Shown: one piece after another, positions 22,300 through 34,849 of the stretch
Numbering within the stretch: position 1 is the first letter of the stretch
Layout of the letters: every line of letters starts with the position of its first letter
DNA from: Epiperipatus broadwayi
Taxonomy: Eukaryota > Onychophora > Udeonychophora > Euonychophora > Peripatidae
Length of the DNA: 64,000 bases
Direction: 5' to 3'
Assembly: GCA_028023455.1 (NCBI GenBank)
Contig: JAQFVV010012495.1
Location: 3,231,516-3,295,515, forward strand
Program-made: the position numbers and the translations under genes
The notes under the pieces: model-generated
Databases searched by the model: none
What the model was told of the DNA's origin: nothing
The model's input: the letters and a program-made list of their open reading frames with translations, nothing else

Positions 22300-25200
22300 T
22301 CCTATATGATCTGCGGCTATGCGCGACGGTCAAGTAAAAGATGAGACATATATATATAATTTTTCTACCCCGTCATTCTTATATTTTCAACATTCAAAAC
22401 TTGATATAAAAAAAATGATTAAAAAAAAATTATCTAGCAGAACTAAAAATGTTTGTCTGCTTTAGTTTCAATAATTTTTAAAAAGTCTCTCTCACAATAT
22501 ATTATAGTCATAATAATCTAATAGCCCAACTGATTTTCCAGACTGCTTTTATATCCGATTTTTGAGTCAACTCACCCAATTAGAGTGATAGTGTGAATTG
22601 CTATTTTTGACCAACTCAAAAAATCACACACCTGGTTTTCAGACACTTTTGTCTTAAAAAAAATAGACTTAATCCTTTTTCCTTTTTCATGTATATCTGT
22701 AATATCTAAAATTGGAGTTTTTTTCCTTTAATCTTAAGATGAGACAATTTCAAAATTAGAGTTCCCACCAAGTTTAAGCTCCAAAATGACAAACAATCAT
22801 TTACAAAAACAAAATTGCTACAAAAATAGATATCTGATTCAACAGATTTTATCCCTTAACATAAAATTGTAAAAAAAATAATTTGACAGATTTAATCCTT
22901 CTTCCTTGCAATATTTAATAAATGTAAATTTCTGTATGTAATGTACACACATACTTTATCATTTCAAATCATTCATAAACTGTCCATTAAAATAACATGA
23001 ATGCTAGTTTAGAAATTATAACCCTAATATTTAAAATTAAATCTGTAACTTTTTCAATTCCCACTTACAATTATAGAAAAGCAAAAATAGAAGTATAGAA
23101 TAAGATATTAAAATTGATCAAGCATAGGTTAGTTTTAAAGAAAGTTAAAATGTTGAATATTTGAAATATAAAACAATTAAATAGTTTACACATACATTGC
23201 CTATATGTGCAACTTTGCTTTTTAACAGAAAAAATCAAATATTAAATAATTAAATGTGTGGACCATTCTGTTTGAGTTTTATTAACACACAAACAAATAA
23301 AGAATATAATTGTTGACCCACTCTCTTTCTGTCTAAAGCTTTTAAAACTGGATCTTGTAGGGTTTAAACTTGGATGCCCTACAGCTTCCTTTATTGTTAT
23401 ATAAAAATGTGATGATGATTTTGGTTTTACATTTTCTTACATGCACATTACTGTAAATTTAGCTAATGACTAAATTGTAATGGCACAATATATATATAAC
23501 CTATTAAAACAATACCATATTTTTAAAAGAGAAAAAAACCCTATATAAATGTATATAATATAATTTTCAATTCATTTATCATCAACCCAATGATTAGTTA
23601 AATTAATTGATGTTTTATAGATATTCATACAATTACTGTATTTTTATTGTAATAAATGTAATTGGTTTCATATGTCTTTCTTCTATTAAGTTTTTAAATA
23701 TATGTTAAAGGTTTTATATTTTTTAAACAATCTATTTTATGTCCTTATTTTAAAAAATGAATATAAAATATTATAATTTGTAATTGATTTCAATTCTGTC
23801 TTAAAATAAATTGCCATAAAAATTAAATGAGTAATATCGTTAGACAGTATCTGTGATTATTTCACACTTTGAAATCTGCATCAACTTAGATTCAAGTCTT
23901 GCATCCAAATCGAACTAAAAATTGTGGTTGTAAACCATAAAATGATTATACTAGAGAGATTATGTTTGCATAATTTATGTTAAACTTTGTGTGGGTAATT
24001 AATTTAACTATTATTTACAGCATGCTTTAATACATAATGGATAAAATTATTTGTAAATAATTAATATTTAAGACATTAATAAATTTGTAATTGATTTTAA
24101 TTTTTTAAAAAATAATTTGATGCAAAATCTGACTCTGTAATAATGTTACACTGGATCCATATTAATTTATTTTCAAATCTCTGTGACTTTGAAATTAATG
24201 ATTGGGGTTTATACATTGCATGAATAACAAGTTATTATGGCCACAGCCAGCTGAAGTGGTGTTATATGACTATGAAATGATACTATTTTTGAGTTATATC
24301 TTGATAATTTTAATGTTAATATCAATGCTTGGTAAGTTTAGTATTAGTTATTTAATTGACTATAATATTAAACTTGATTTTATATATATATATATTGTGA
24401 GGATACATTAAACTGACCAAAGAAAAATCACCATTCATACATACATCATGAAGACTAAATCTACAAACACAATCAAAGGCTTATATATTGATTATAAGTT
24501 ATTATGTTTGTGTAAAATTGTCAGTCAAAATTATATTATTGACAATACTAATTTATATATACCATATGCTTAAATGCAAGCAAAAATAAAGAAATTATTA
24601 ATGTTAAATTGTTCTATTATTATTATTAATCCAGCTTAAAATGATAAAAAGATCAAAGTGACTTTAACAATGAAAGCAAAGAGTGAACTTGAAACTCTAT
24701 ATAACACTTTTGTTCTTTTTAAGAAAAAAAAAGTCAAGAAAAGATATTTGGCAAATTCTCAATTTATTTGTCATATTAACTATCCTTATTATTGAAGTTC
24801 ATAATTACGATTGCAATTTGGGGAAGTTGATTAAAGAACCCAACTTAATTCTATAAAGCTTATATTTTTAATATGAGTTAGAAAAGAACAAAGAATACAT
24901 GGCTAAGAAGTAATAAAACATCGTGAGGGATGGAGATGCTAGTCATACAAACATGATTTCAGATATGATTATCATTTCAAATTAACACCATGACAACCAT
25001 GATAATAAAAGATCTACAACATGCTACAATCAAGCAAAGAAATGCTTACAGCATAGGAAAGATAGTTTATAAAAGAGTCTGAGTCACCAACAAGAAGACC
25101 CAAATGGCAACTAAAGACTATCTGATGGACTACCATTCAGTTCATGCAAAAAAACTTTCCTAAGAGCAAAGATATTCACAGCTTTCATAATGTGGATTAC

Positions 25201-25555
25201 AAGACTTTGAACTATGGCTAGATTATGCTGGATTAACATCTCAAATTATATTTATATATTTTTTTCTTATTTTGTTTGTTAAATTGGTTTCTTTCTTTTA
25301 AAACAGAATCGATTCATCCAACCATCAATTATTCTAGAGGGAGGGGAACTATTAATTCTATTCTTTTTTTTCCATTTAATAATAAAATTTAGGAGCAGTC
25401 TCCCAACTTGTTTGAGAATTGGTATATCAGTCTACTGACTTGAAAAGTGAGACTTTAATCTTATTCAATATTAAGCACTCACACTTTGACAGTTACAATA
25501 TTTTTTGTGGTCAATGTTTGTGTTTAATTATCTATTATATTTGTTATTTGGAATG
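22300..25555. other. Anonymous A+T-rich sequence
   Basis: I find no gene, RNA or bounded repeat. Short open frames occur (for example 24202-24411) but have low complexity and no recognisable motif. Confidence 0.4.
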
Positions 25556-25560
25556 TATGA

Positions 25561-25724
25561 CTAACCCTTGAATGATTGGTCTATCCTATCATAGGTCTAT
25601 ATAACACCAGAATAGGAGGGGGATCAGGATCTATAAGAAATTCTCAACAGATCTCAAAATATAGACAGGTAGGGTAGAAATTAATGACCAAATGATTTCA
25701 TGGAATTTTAGTCATCAAAGAGTT
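25561..25724. mobile_element. Possible short piggyBac-type MITE
   Basis: Left end CTAACCCTTGAATGATTGG and right end (complement) TTAACTCTTTGATGAC form imperfect terminal inverted repeats. They resemble the TTAACCCTTTGAATGC end of the element at 42937, with TTAA intact on the right only. The assignment is weak because the left target is CTAA and the inverted repeats are short. Confidence 0.3.
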
Positions 25725-25729
25725 AATTG

Positions 25730-26420
25730 CTGAAATATAGTTTCAAATTGTCTTCAATGTAAATTTGAGTTTGTTAAATTGGAATGGGGAATGACCATCC
25801 TTTATAGGGATTCAGGGTTAATAAATGGTTAATGGATACAAACGAAGGATGATTATACCCATACAATCATTAAACATTAAATACATACACTACTTTCTTA
25901 TAAAGAATTATAAATAGCATTCATCATCAAAATTATTTTTTTAAATATTAAATCAAATTAGTTGTTTGTTGTTTGATTTTTCTATTTTTCAATCAATCAC
26001 ATGTACTCATATCCAATGCACATATCAGATATGGAATATTCATACCTTGAAATAGAGTACATATACATTCTCCCTGAATTTGAATTCTGTGGCATAATGA
26101 GAATCAAGAGAGGTGAAGTAAGGGATGTTGTGCAAGTGTGAATCCCATGCCATTCAATCATTAATCTTCATGGAACCACTTCCTAAAACTTGGATAAATC
26201 ATCATATAACTGACTAGCCATATCATGTGTAATGCCCTTACATTAAGACCAAGTGAGCAACCATAGTTAAATGGTTGCAGTTTCAAAACCATGAGTTGTA
26301 GAGCATGAATCATATATATATATATATTCCACCCCATTATATCTAACACAGTCAATTGTTGGGCATGATCATGTATACACTTCACATGTAATCTGATTGT
26401 CCCGTTATAATATACATAAT
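25730..26420. other. Anonymous sequence
   Basis: Nothing recognised. An open frame on the minus strand at 26161-26472 shows no domain. Confidence 0.4.
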
Positions 26421-26429
26421 ATTTAACCA

Positions 26430-26515
26430 TTAAAAATAGTAAACACTTAGACAATCCCAACATAGGTAACAATCAAAAATCTCAAACTGTTATGTTGGGA
26501 TTGTCTAAGTGTTGA
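26430..26515. repeat. Inverted repeat, 23-bp arms
   Basis: AACACTTAGACAATCCCAAC followed by 'ata' (ending 26463) is the reverse complement of 'tat' plus GTTGGGATTGTCTAAGTGTT (starting about 26490), with a loop of about 26 bases. The arms appear perfect. It could be the end of an unrecognised palindromic MITE. Confidence 0.75.
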
Positions 26516-27339
26516 CCGGTTGCTAATGGTTACTTATAAACCCATTTAGCCTTGAGCATTATTACACTTAATATATAATATTTATATGGCTGGTTCATGA
26601 AAAATATATAATATATAATTTATAAATGCATTAGCTGTATAGTTTAAAATAATAATGAATATGATTGAGTCAAAAGTTATGCTTTCTGAATTAATTCCCA
26701 GATTAATAAAAAAAAAAAAAAAAAGCAATAAAAATTGTTGTGTTTAGCCTATTACTTAGATGTTTGAATGATTGAATCTTCTAAAAAACTAAACTTACGA
26801 TTAATTTTCATAATTTTCTTTTTGTTTTTTTAGATTTTGCAAACAAACAAGTTAATAATAAAAAGCCATATTTAAAAGATTTATGCTTTGTTTGGTTGCG
26901 AATAAACGATTCCTTTTTCCTCAACATCATGTTAATAAACTTTTTGAACAAAAAATATCAAAAATCTTATGGCAGTCTGAATAATTTAATTATTTTTAGC
27001 ATCGAGAATAATAACTTCACATTCAGAGAATGTGTGCTATAATAATTTTTAACAAACATGTAGTTGTATATTTGTTTAATCAGTTAAATTAAAATAAAAA
27101 AGACATTTCAAATTATTAAATTTAATGAAAAATGAAAATTACGTTGTAAACAACTTTTTTTATTGTTGTTTTGAAAGAAAAACAAACATTTTATTTAATA
27201 CACTATTATAATACAGCAATGATATATTTATTACATACTGACTGTAGAAATCCTTTGGCCAGAAATAGGTTATATTTACGTAGATAATACAAATGCTTAA
27301 GATAAGTTTGCACAGTAGTGACTGTTTATGTCATAAGCT

Positions 27340-27655
27340 CTGCAGTACTGCAGCGCCCCTATAAAAATTATTATATATGTACTTGAAAATATCAATAATA
27401 TAACTATCATTCGATATGTTGTATAATTATTATAATGTAAACAATTTTAAAAAAGAATTATTTTAAGCAATACTTGAGATTCTATTCAAAGGCTATGGCA
27501 GTGCCAGAAATACCATGTTTGGCGAATTTCAGCAAATTTCACTGATATTCATTTTCTTTTACCAATACGTGTATTTAGTGCGATTGGAGCTGTTTGCTGC
27601 CATGGCTCAATAATTATCTGAGCATAGTATATTTATCTATTCTGATTTATCTTCG
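27340..27655 (+). other. Possible first exon: TATA-like box and strong splice donor
   Basis: TATAAAAA at 27360-27367 follows a locally G+C-richer segment (gcagtactgcagcgcccc). About 290 bases later a strong donor, CG|GTGAGTAA, starts at 27656. No long frame lies between them: the best stretch, LWQCQKYHVWRISANFTDI and IRVFSAIGAVCCHG, ends at a stop before the donor. If real it would be a non-coding or upstream exon of a host gene on the plus strand. Both signals can occur by chance. Confidence 0.2.
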
Positions 27656-27889
27656 GTGAGTAAATTTTTATTTAGGATGAACAAAAAAATATTCGGTCTT
27701 TTTTTTTTCCAATTAACATTTATAAATTAATATATAAATATCTATTACAAAAAAATTTAATAAAATAATAAAAAAAATTGTTTTAAATATTTATCATCCT
27801 GATGAATGTTAGTGTTGAATATATATATATTAAAATGATATTTTCCCAATTGTCATTACAATTTGAAACCCACCACCCAACTTACAGGA

Positions 27890-28385
27890 CATTTTACTAT
27901 GTATACCCTATTTTGGTTTAATTTTGTAAACTAATAATGTGAATCATGTAATCTGTTTGAATTATTGCTTGATCTTTGATGTGATTATCAAATATGTTCA
28001 CCTTGCAAATTTTATTTATTATACCTTAATTATGGAATAATATATGTTTCTAATGATGCTCCACCTTTTGTTATATCCTATATACTGAAGCTCACCATTT
28101 TTGTCATTTCTGTAACCCAATAATGTAAATAATGTAATTCTATTGTATTTATTGATCAATCTTTGGTGAGGTTGTCCAAAACGTTCACCATACAATCTGT
28201 TTCATCCTAATTATGTTACTATAATTGTATATTTTCCTTTGTACATATTTCCGAGTTTTTATATGTAACCTTATAACTCACAGAATGCTATATATATGTT
28301 CCCAATCGTGCTCTATATTTTGTATCCATTGTGTTATGCCTTTTACTGTGAATAAAGTTTACTTTTGAAATGAAAAGTAATGGTC
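27890..28385 (+). repeat. Retroelement-like 3' tail with two diverged direct units
   Basis: Two diverged units of about 190 bp each contain 'aataatgt(g/a)aatcatgtaat', a 'gatc(a)atcttt' block and a GTTCACC end. In each, a short block such as 'ggtgaggttgtccaaaacgttcacc' looks like a decayed CTGATGAG...GTCCGAAACGTTCACC hairpin, the hammerhead-like terminal motif of Penelope-type elements. The segment ends with 'gtgaataaag', an AATAAA polyadenylation signal. No coding sequence. Confidence 0.4.
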
Positions 28386-28606
28386 TATCTACTTCAGATA
28401 TTATTATTTGTCAAACAGCAGTTAATAAAATAAAACAATACATAGATCTTTAACAACAATTAGTGTGGGAAAATAAACAGTTATGTGTTTGCAAAATTAG
28501 AAATGCATTGTCTTGTTTTCCTTGTTTACTTTTTGGCAGCGATGCTGAAATAAAGCACCCCTACTTAAAAATTTCTATTTATAAAATAATTTTTTTTATT
28601 TTTTTT

Positions 28607-28708
28607 CATATGTCATAGCATCGACCAGGAGGTGAACCCACAACCGTCTGCAACCAACTACTTGCTTGCAAGGTCACTGCGCTGACCTCTCGGCTAACAA
28701 CGCTTGAC
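28607..28708 (-). mobile_element. tRNA-headed SINE (long-variable-arm type)
   Basis: The minus-strand sequence begins GTCAAGCGTTGTTAGCCGAG, has box A, a central CTTGCAAGCAAGTAGTTGG, box B (one change) and the trailer CTATGACATATG with a short A+T tail. It is the same family as 15392, 49708 and 56327. A target duplication is only weakly visible (ataaaataa/ataaaaataa). Confidence 0.8.
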
Positions 28709-28810
28709 ATAAAAATAACAAATTACTCATTAAAAATATACTATATGTAAATTTTAAATTATGATAGCAGTAGGCGATAACAATACATATAGTATGCTTT
28801 CGATTAAGTG

Positions 28811-28945
28811 GTATAATTATCAATTGGAAATGTAGCTATAAAAAAAACAGACATCATGTGATTTCCCAAGAACTATACACAGCTCTTGGAAAATCACGTT
28901 ATTTTTTTTGTTTACATTACTTCAATTGATAATGATTACAACGTA
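28811..28945. repeat. Palindromic element, about 60-bp arms
   Basis: The left arm contains 'ataattatcaattgg', 'gtag(ct)ataaaaaaaac' and 'catgtgatttcccaagaac'. The right arm carries the complement in reverse order: 'ctcttggaaaatcacg', 'ttttttttgtttacattac' and 'caattgataatgatta'. The outer segments pair well; the middle is imperfect. Size and layout suit a small MITE. Confidence 0.55.
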
Positions 28946-29499
28946 ATCCAAAATAATATTGTCTACCGTTATTATAATTTAAAATGTATATATATCACTT
29001 CAATGAATTTTAATAGTTGTATGTTAAATTTGTATTTACAATAAAATATTGTATTTGCTTGAATGTAATTAGACAATTTTAATGACTGACAAGCTTTTCT
29101 TTTTAAAATTAAGACAATATTAATTTTTTTTTTTTATTTGAACTTTCAGGAGTGTCTTTTACTGAGGTATGAAACTCTTTTATGAAGAGTGTTATGGACA
29201 CAAATAAATCTACTCTTGGGCTCATTAAAAAGACGTCTCATGACTGAAAATGTGGAAATGATCTTACAATTGGTGATTTGATTAAAATAAAATATATTAA
29301 GTTTTTCTCCTTGACCAAATAAAAAATAAATATGGGACTTCATAATAAATCTAAAGATTTAAAGGTAACAATGACAAAAAGGCTAAAAAATTGATAGGTC
29401 AACTAAAACTGCAAAAATGGTAGGGATATTTACCAATCATGGTCACTTCAAATCTTTCTTCAATGCACCGAAAGCAACATATGGATCAGAATAGTGGTG

Positions 29500-31290
29500 T
29501 TGCAATCATAATACTGTATAAATCCAGATCTGTCACTCTCTTATATGATGATGATAATGATATTTCAGACAAATGGAAGAAATATTTCGATTATCTTTGA
29601 ATAATGATACAAGACTTTTTATTAGATTTGGACAAAGATATCCAGCTTAGTAAAGTCAAAACAGCTCTTTATTATCTTGAAAATGAAAATACCTAAAGAA
29701 GTTTTTAAATATGATAGTGATATGTTGGAGTCAAAAATATTAGAACTTTTTAAAGACTATATGGACTCTTAAAATTGTTCAACTTAATCTTAAAGTTGCT
29801 TCTATAATTTCAATTTTTAAAAAAATAAAGAGATTGGACAAGATTTCAATAATTATTGTGGAATATTATTATCCATTATAGCAAACTTACAAGGATTTTA
29901 TTGAATGAGTTCTTTTTAGTCATAAAAATATGTTTTCCAGAAACTGACTGTGATTTCAGAGAATTAAAAACATTGTAGATATGGTTGTTGTTGCCAGCCA
30001 AATACAAGAAAAGTGTTGGGGAAACAAAAAAAAAAGATTTATATATTGATTATATTGGTTTGGTAAAGGCATATGACTCAAATAGATTTATAGCTTTCTA
30101 TAGTTACTGGATAATCTCTAGTCTTATGAATGATTAAGAAAAATTATTAATAGATTTATAGCATTGTTTGAAATTAGTTGGTTGTTCATCAGAGTTTATA
30201 TGATAGAATAAAAAAAATTATTACAAGTAAAAAATATGATGTATCTATTTTAAAAACCGATGTTAAATAAGGGAATATATTTTTTACAATATTGTTTACA
30301 ATTTAATGTCCAGAGGTTTTTGGAATTATTTGCAAATGAGTAATGAAACACAGATCAAGATGTATACATGTTTGATGGTAGAATTTTTAATTTGAATCTA
30401 CTTTTAGCAAAAATAATAAAGTAATTTTCTTGGATTTTGGACTCACATTATGCTGATAATTGTGATATTTTTGACAATTCAAAAGGTAGTCTTCAGAATG
30501 TACTTAATATCTTGAATGCAACATATAAATAATTTGGATTAGTAATTAAGTCATGTTGTTTATCAGCCAGGGATGGTAGAAAAAATTGAGTTTTAATCAT
30601 TGTCAACTTGATAAAGTAAGACAATTTAAGCACATTGGTAATTTTATAAGCACAAAGATAGATGTATATGATAAGATGTAGCACAGGCTCCAAAGTGTTG
30701 CTACTATTGCAATAAATCAAAAGATATGGAATTTCATCATAGAAAAATAACTACTGTAACTAAATTAGCTGTATGTAGTGCTATGATTTTAAATACTTTA
30801 CTGTTTGGAAGTGAGGTTTGGAGACCAGTCACTAAAAAAATTTAGTCAAGAATATTCTGTGAAATTTTAAAAACACAATGACAAATTCATATGAGCAATC
30901 AATATGTTTCTCAAGTTGTCATACATGTATAACTATAAAGTACTCTATTGTAAAATCACATCATTGGATTGGACAAAATAAACTTGAACATGGTTGCATG
31001 CTAAAGGTAGATCCTATATTCATTGTAACAATTACCTCAAAGGCATTCTAAAGAAGTGTAATGTTGATTATTTTCATTGGGAAAATATGATAGAGAATAG
31101 AAAACATTAGAGAACTACAATTAGATATGGTATTGAAATGTTTCAGGAATTGCTAAAGAAATTAGAAGAAAACACCATAAAATAAAACAGAAAAATGGAT
31201 GACTATGCTCTATACATGAACATATTTGTGTATCTCAGATTGGTTTATGTAGTCATTGCAAAACTAATCTCTAGAATAGTTTCCTTTAAG
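29500..31290 (+). pseudogene. Degraded LINE: reverse transcriptase to C-terminal finger
   Basis: Frame-broken remains of an endonuclease-RT LINE distinct from the RTE copies. Readable in order: LDKDIQLSKVKTALYYLE (pre-RT), ISIFKK with RLDK, then NNYCGILLSIIANL (the 'NYRGISLL' block), YIDYIGLVKAYDS (RT motif A), a 'GVKQGN-FF-ILF' block near 30265, DKVRQFKHIGNFISTKIDVYD (the 'YLGS' block), and KLAVCSAMILNTLLFGSEVW ('LLYG.E.W'). At the end, CVSQIGLCSHCKT resembles the 'C..RIGL.SH...H' finger that closes some LINE polyproteins. Stops occur every few dozen codons. Long dead. Confidence 0.65.
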
Positions 31291-31299
31291 TCTTTCTAT

Positions 31300-32470
31300 T
31301 TTTAAATTGAAATGATCATACTGTACATGAATAGCTGTTAGTATTACTATATCCCACATTATTTTCAGAGCATATTCATTCACAAGTAGCAGTACAGAGA
31401 TTGGTAAGTTTTTAATGGTTAGCTAATGAAACATTTATGATCTAAAAAAGTCATCCCCACAGTGAATTCGATTATTGTCTAAAGTAATAATAAATCATTA
31501 ACAGATATTCGTTAAAGGAAAAAAACCCATTAGTAATTATTTTATGACTGCATTTATTTAAATTAGGAAAACAGTAATTGGATGGTTTTATTTCTGGGAA
31601 GTTCTTAAAAAGTTCAAGCACTCAAAAGTCTCAAAACTGGAATTGATCTGAAGCCCTTACACCCCAGAATCTGATATTCTACAATTGCATTAAACCACAT
31701 AGGACCTTGCTTAAAGTAAAGAAGCACTTTAAATTTTTGTTTTTTATTTCATTATTAAGTAATCTATGCTGTCAAAACGTTTATTATATCATTTAAAATA
31801 CCAAAAGGAAATAAAAGTTAAAAAATGAAAGTAAAATATCTTATTAAAACTTAACTATAAGTCTTATTTTGATAGATTTTTAATATATATAAAATTTAAA
31901 AAAACAAACAACAAATAAACTAATAATAGTTTGCAATTTTAATAAACATTTTAGTAATTATATATATACTGAAATGAAAAGTTTTCCCAATTAAAAGATT
32001 ATTTTTAAATAAACTTTGGAAATTTAGAATGCCTCAAAGAACACATTCCTATGATTTGAGAAAGAAAACGATCTGAAGAAAGTATTTGTTATTGTACTGA
32101 AACATCAGCTATTTAGCTATTGTATTTTTATTATACTGAAGCTTCCCAAAATAATCCTATGAATTTATCATTTATCCATGAGAATATTAGAATCAATATA
32201 TATATAGCTATGATATTTGTGAATTTTCAGATGGTAAAGATTTAAGGGTTTTTTTCACCCTCTTTATTTAAAAAATAACTAAATATCCATTTTTAACTAA
32301 TATTTGTTGACTGGTTGGGTTAATTAAAATTTTACTAATTAAAAAAAGTTTACTCTAGTGACAAAAAAAGTTTTATGGAAATAAGATTTGATGCTGAGGT
32401 TTTGGGAATAGCAGATAAAGTAAAATAACTCCTTTATAGGGCAAAGACTCAACTGATACCTTTCTAGTTA
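31300..32470. other. Anonymous A+T-rich sequence
   Basis: No gene or element boundary recognised. Confidence 0.4.
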
Positions 32471-32473
32471 AAA

Positions 32474-33275
32474 AAAAAAAGTTAAACCAGCAAGCATCAC
32501 ATGATCACTCCAATACTAGCACACAATTGTTTATAAACAAAGCAAAGCAAAACTCCATATAGTAGTGCCACCTGTGCTAAACAGAGTAATCAATGGATGC
32601 CAGAAGGTTTGTGCATAAAATCCCTATCTAATGCCTACTCATCCAATATCCCCAGACTAGTTTCTGGCTTGTGGCCTTTGTCAGTGAGGAGCTTTGGATC
32701 TGAGGGCACTGCATCTAGATCTTAGGATCTAATGCAACCCTCTAGCAACCACCTTTTATCTCTACTTAACTACAAAACTATGAGCATGAAATTGGAAAAC
32801 ACAAAAAATATTTTCAATCTAAGCTCAATAGCCTATATAGTCATATGGGTATGAACTCAGTTCAGCACCCATACATTTTGGTGTCTTTGGCTCTGGTGGC
32901 TATGGTTGTTAAAGAGCCAAAGACACCAAAATGTATGGGTGCTGAACTGAGTTCAGACCCATATGACTATGTAGGCTATTGAGCTTAGATTGAAAAATAT
33001 TTTTTTGTGTTTTCAATTTCATGCTCATAGTTTTGTAGTTAAGTAAAGATAAAAGGTGGTTGCTAGAGGGTTGCATTAGATCCTAAGATCTAGATGCAGT
33101 GCTCTCAGATCCAAAGCTCCTCACTGATGAAGGCCACAAGCCAGAAACTAGTCTGGGGATATTGGATGAGTAGGCATTAGATAGGGATTTTATGCACAAG
33201 CCTTCTGGCATCCATTGATTACTCTGTTTAGCACATGTGGCACTACTATATGGAGTTTTGCTTTGCTTTGTTTAA
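32474..33275. mobile_element. Long foldback element, family B
   Basis: Near-perfect palindrome: left arm about 32535-32894, right arm about 32913-33273, loop of 18 bases. Arms start AAACAAAGCAAAGCAAAACT and end at the loop with GGTGTCTTTGGCTCT. On the left, the element extends outward to GCATCACATGATCACT (from 32492), the terminal sequence shared with other family members. No open frame. Arms this similar mean either a recent origin or repair by gene conversion. Related copies: 36412-38495, 54530-54880 and 60289-60545. Confidence 0.85.
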
Positions 33276-33341
33276 AAAAAAAAGTTAAGACAATATTCAC
33301 CAGTATAATTCAGATTGTAAGGATTTATGACATCTCTTTCT

Positions 33342-33342
<1 letters not shown>

Positions 33343-33393
<51 letters not shown>
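33343..33393 (+). repeat. TA then TG dinucleotide microsatellite
   Basis: A (TA)n tract passes directly into a (TG)n tract. The open frame ending in repeated Val-Cys codons here is an artefact of it. Confidence 0.95.
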
Positions 33394-33396
<3 letters not shown>

Positions 33397-33560
33397 AAGG
33401 TTTCATAGTGCAGTGGTAATACTTCTGACAGCCATACCTAGAGCCTTGATTCAGTTGGGTCAGATAATTTTATTTTTTTAAATTATTTAACAAGCTTAAA
33501 GTTTTTTTCTTTTAGATAACTGCCTCATAGTCAACCCAGATCATCATTCAGTAGAGATTA
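33397..33560 (+). repeat. Possible decayed tRNA-derived SINE
   Basis: 'ggtttcatagtgcagtggtaa' resembles box A of a tRNA-derived head, and 'ccttgattcagttgggtcag' may be a decayed box B. A similar string, 'gggtttcatggtacagttg' with 'attcaagtcaagaccagg', lies at 59763-59830. Both are too degraded to fold. Confidence 0.3.
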
Positions 33561-33564
33561 GTAA

Positions 33565-34260
33565 ATGATATTTTCCTATTTTTAGCTAAAAAGTAAAATT
33601 AAAATTCTCAAACTATTATTGATTAGCAATTATATGAGGCTGGAAGGTAATATCTTAGCTCTCAGTTTCGATTTTTTTTAGAAGAGCTTGTTAGAGAGAT
33701 TTTTGCCATTTCAAAGTCTAACTTTACTCACTATCATATATCCTGAACATTTAAAATAATGTCAATTTTAAAATATTGTTTAATGTGTGAAAAAATATGG
33801 AAAATATAAAATTATGTTAATTTTTTGCCTGAAAATCATTATTATGTGTAATCTGCTATTGCTTGCCACCCTTATACAAGAATTTTCCAATTCTAGAACT
33901 AATGTTTATTGGTAATTAGATTGTTTTTCGATTCTTTTTAATCTCTTAATATTGCCCCCCTTATATTTCACTTTTCAAATATAATTTTTATTACCAAATA
34001 TACAAATGATTTTTTTTTCCATTATTATTAACATTAGTAACCCCACCTGTTTGATAGAATTTACTAGTTGAACTTTACTTTATGTATTCAATCTTAGAAA
34101 CAAGATAATAAAGTGAAGTGAATTATAATTAATAGGAAATCATTTTTATCTATAATATTCAATTCAAAAGTTTTTATTGTTATTATTATTAAATTAAAAA
34201 CTAATACCAAGTAAATAAATAAAATATTTCTGGAAGGAGGTATATCTACATTGTTGATTT
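33565..34260. other. Anonymous A+T-rich sequence
   Basis: Nothing recognised. Confidence 0.4.
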
Positions 34261-34261
34261 A

Positions 34262-34325
34262 TAATATAAGGGATTCGAACTCAGACTTTCACACAAACCT
34301 CAACACTCCATGCCATCTCATATTT
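34262..34325 (-). repeat. Fragment of hammerhead repeat (downstream part)
   Basis: 'cagactttcacacaaacct' and 'caacactccatgccatctc' are the complement of the repeat's post-ribozyme segment seen at 11450-11490 and 16490-16530. The ribozyme itself is missing. Confidence 0.6.
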
Positions 34326-34596
34326 ATAAAATTTATACGATTTTTTAAAAAAAGTCATATCATTTAAGTTGTAAATTTTCCAAATAATTTCTAATTAATG
34401 TCTCTAAATCATAAGAATAATTAATAAAAGTCGTAATAATTTTTGTAAATAAATTAATACTGTAAATAATAATGACTAATTAATTTTTTTAATATGTAAA
34501 CATTTTTGGATATATAACCAAGAATCTACGATCAAGTCTATTATAAAAAAATATATAATTCGTATCAGGTTTCGATTTTCTTTTTTTTTTTTCCAG

Positions 34597-34847
34597 ATTC
34601 AACATTAAAGCCAGACGAATTTGATCTTCCTAGTCACAACTCCAGTATCAACAACAGATTAAAGCCAACCCATCTGCTTCATAAATGGAATTTAGTGGAA
34701 ACTACTGTTCTATGTAGACGCAATCAAAAACAAATCATGAACAATGTAATTATTGATTACCGAATCAATGGCTACAAAATTCAAAGACTTAATAAAACCA
34801 CTAATAAATCTATCCTTTGGTTAGATTCTCTGCATGTTCCTTTGTGA
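34597..34847 (+). CDS. Candidate 3'-terminal exon of an unknown host gene
   Basis: A polypyrimidine tract (TTTTCTTTTTTTTTTTTCCAG) ends in AG at 34596, giving a textbook splice acceptor. The frame that follows (after two bases of a split codon) stays open for 82 codons to TGA at 34845-34847. An AATAAA signal lies at 34908. Composition is ordinary for protein: LKPDEFDLPSHNSSINNRLK, then HKWNLVETTVLCRRNQKQI, then IIDYRINGYKIQ and SILWLDSLHVPL. I recognise no family, transmembrane segment or signal. The next open frame downstream (34994-35212) shows no link. It could instead be a fragment of an unrecognised transposon. No upstream exon is identified. Confidence 0.4.
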
Positions 34848-34849
34848 CA

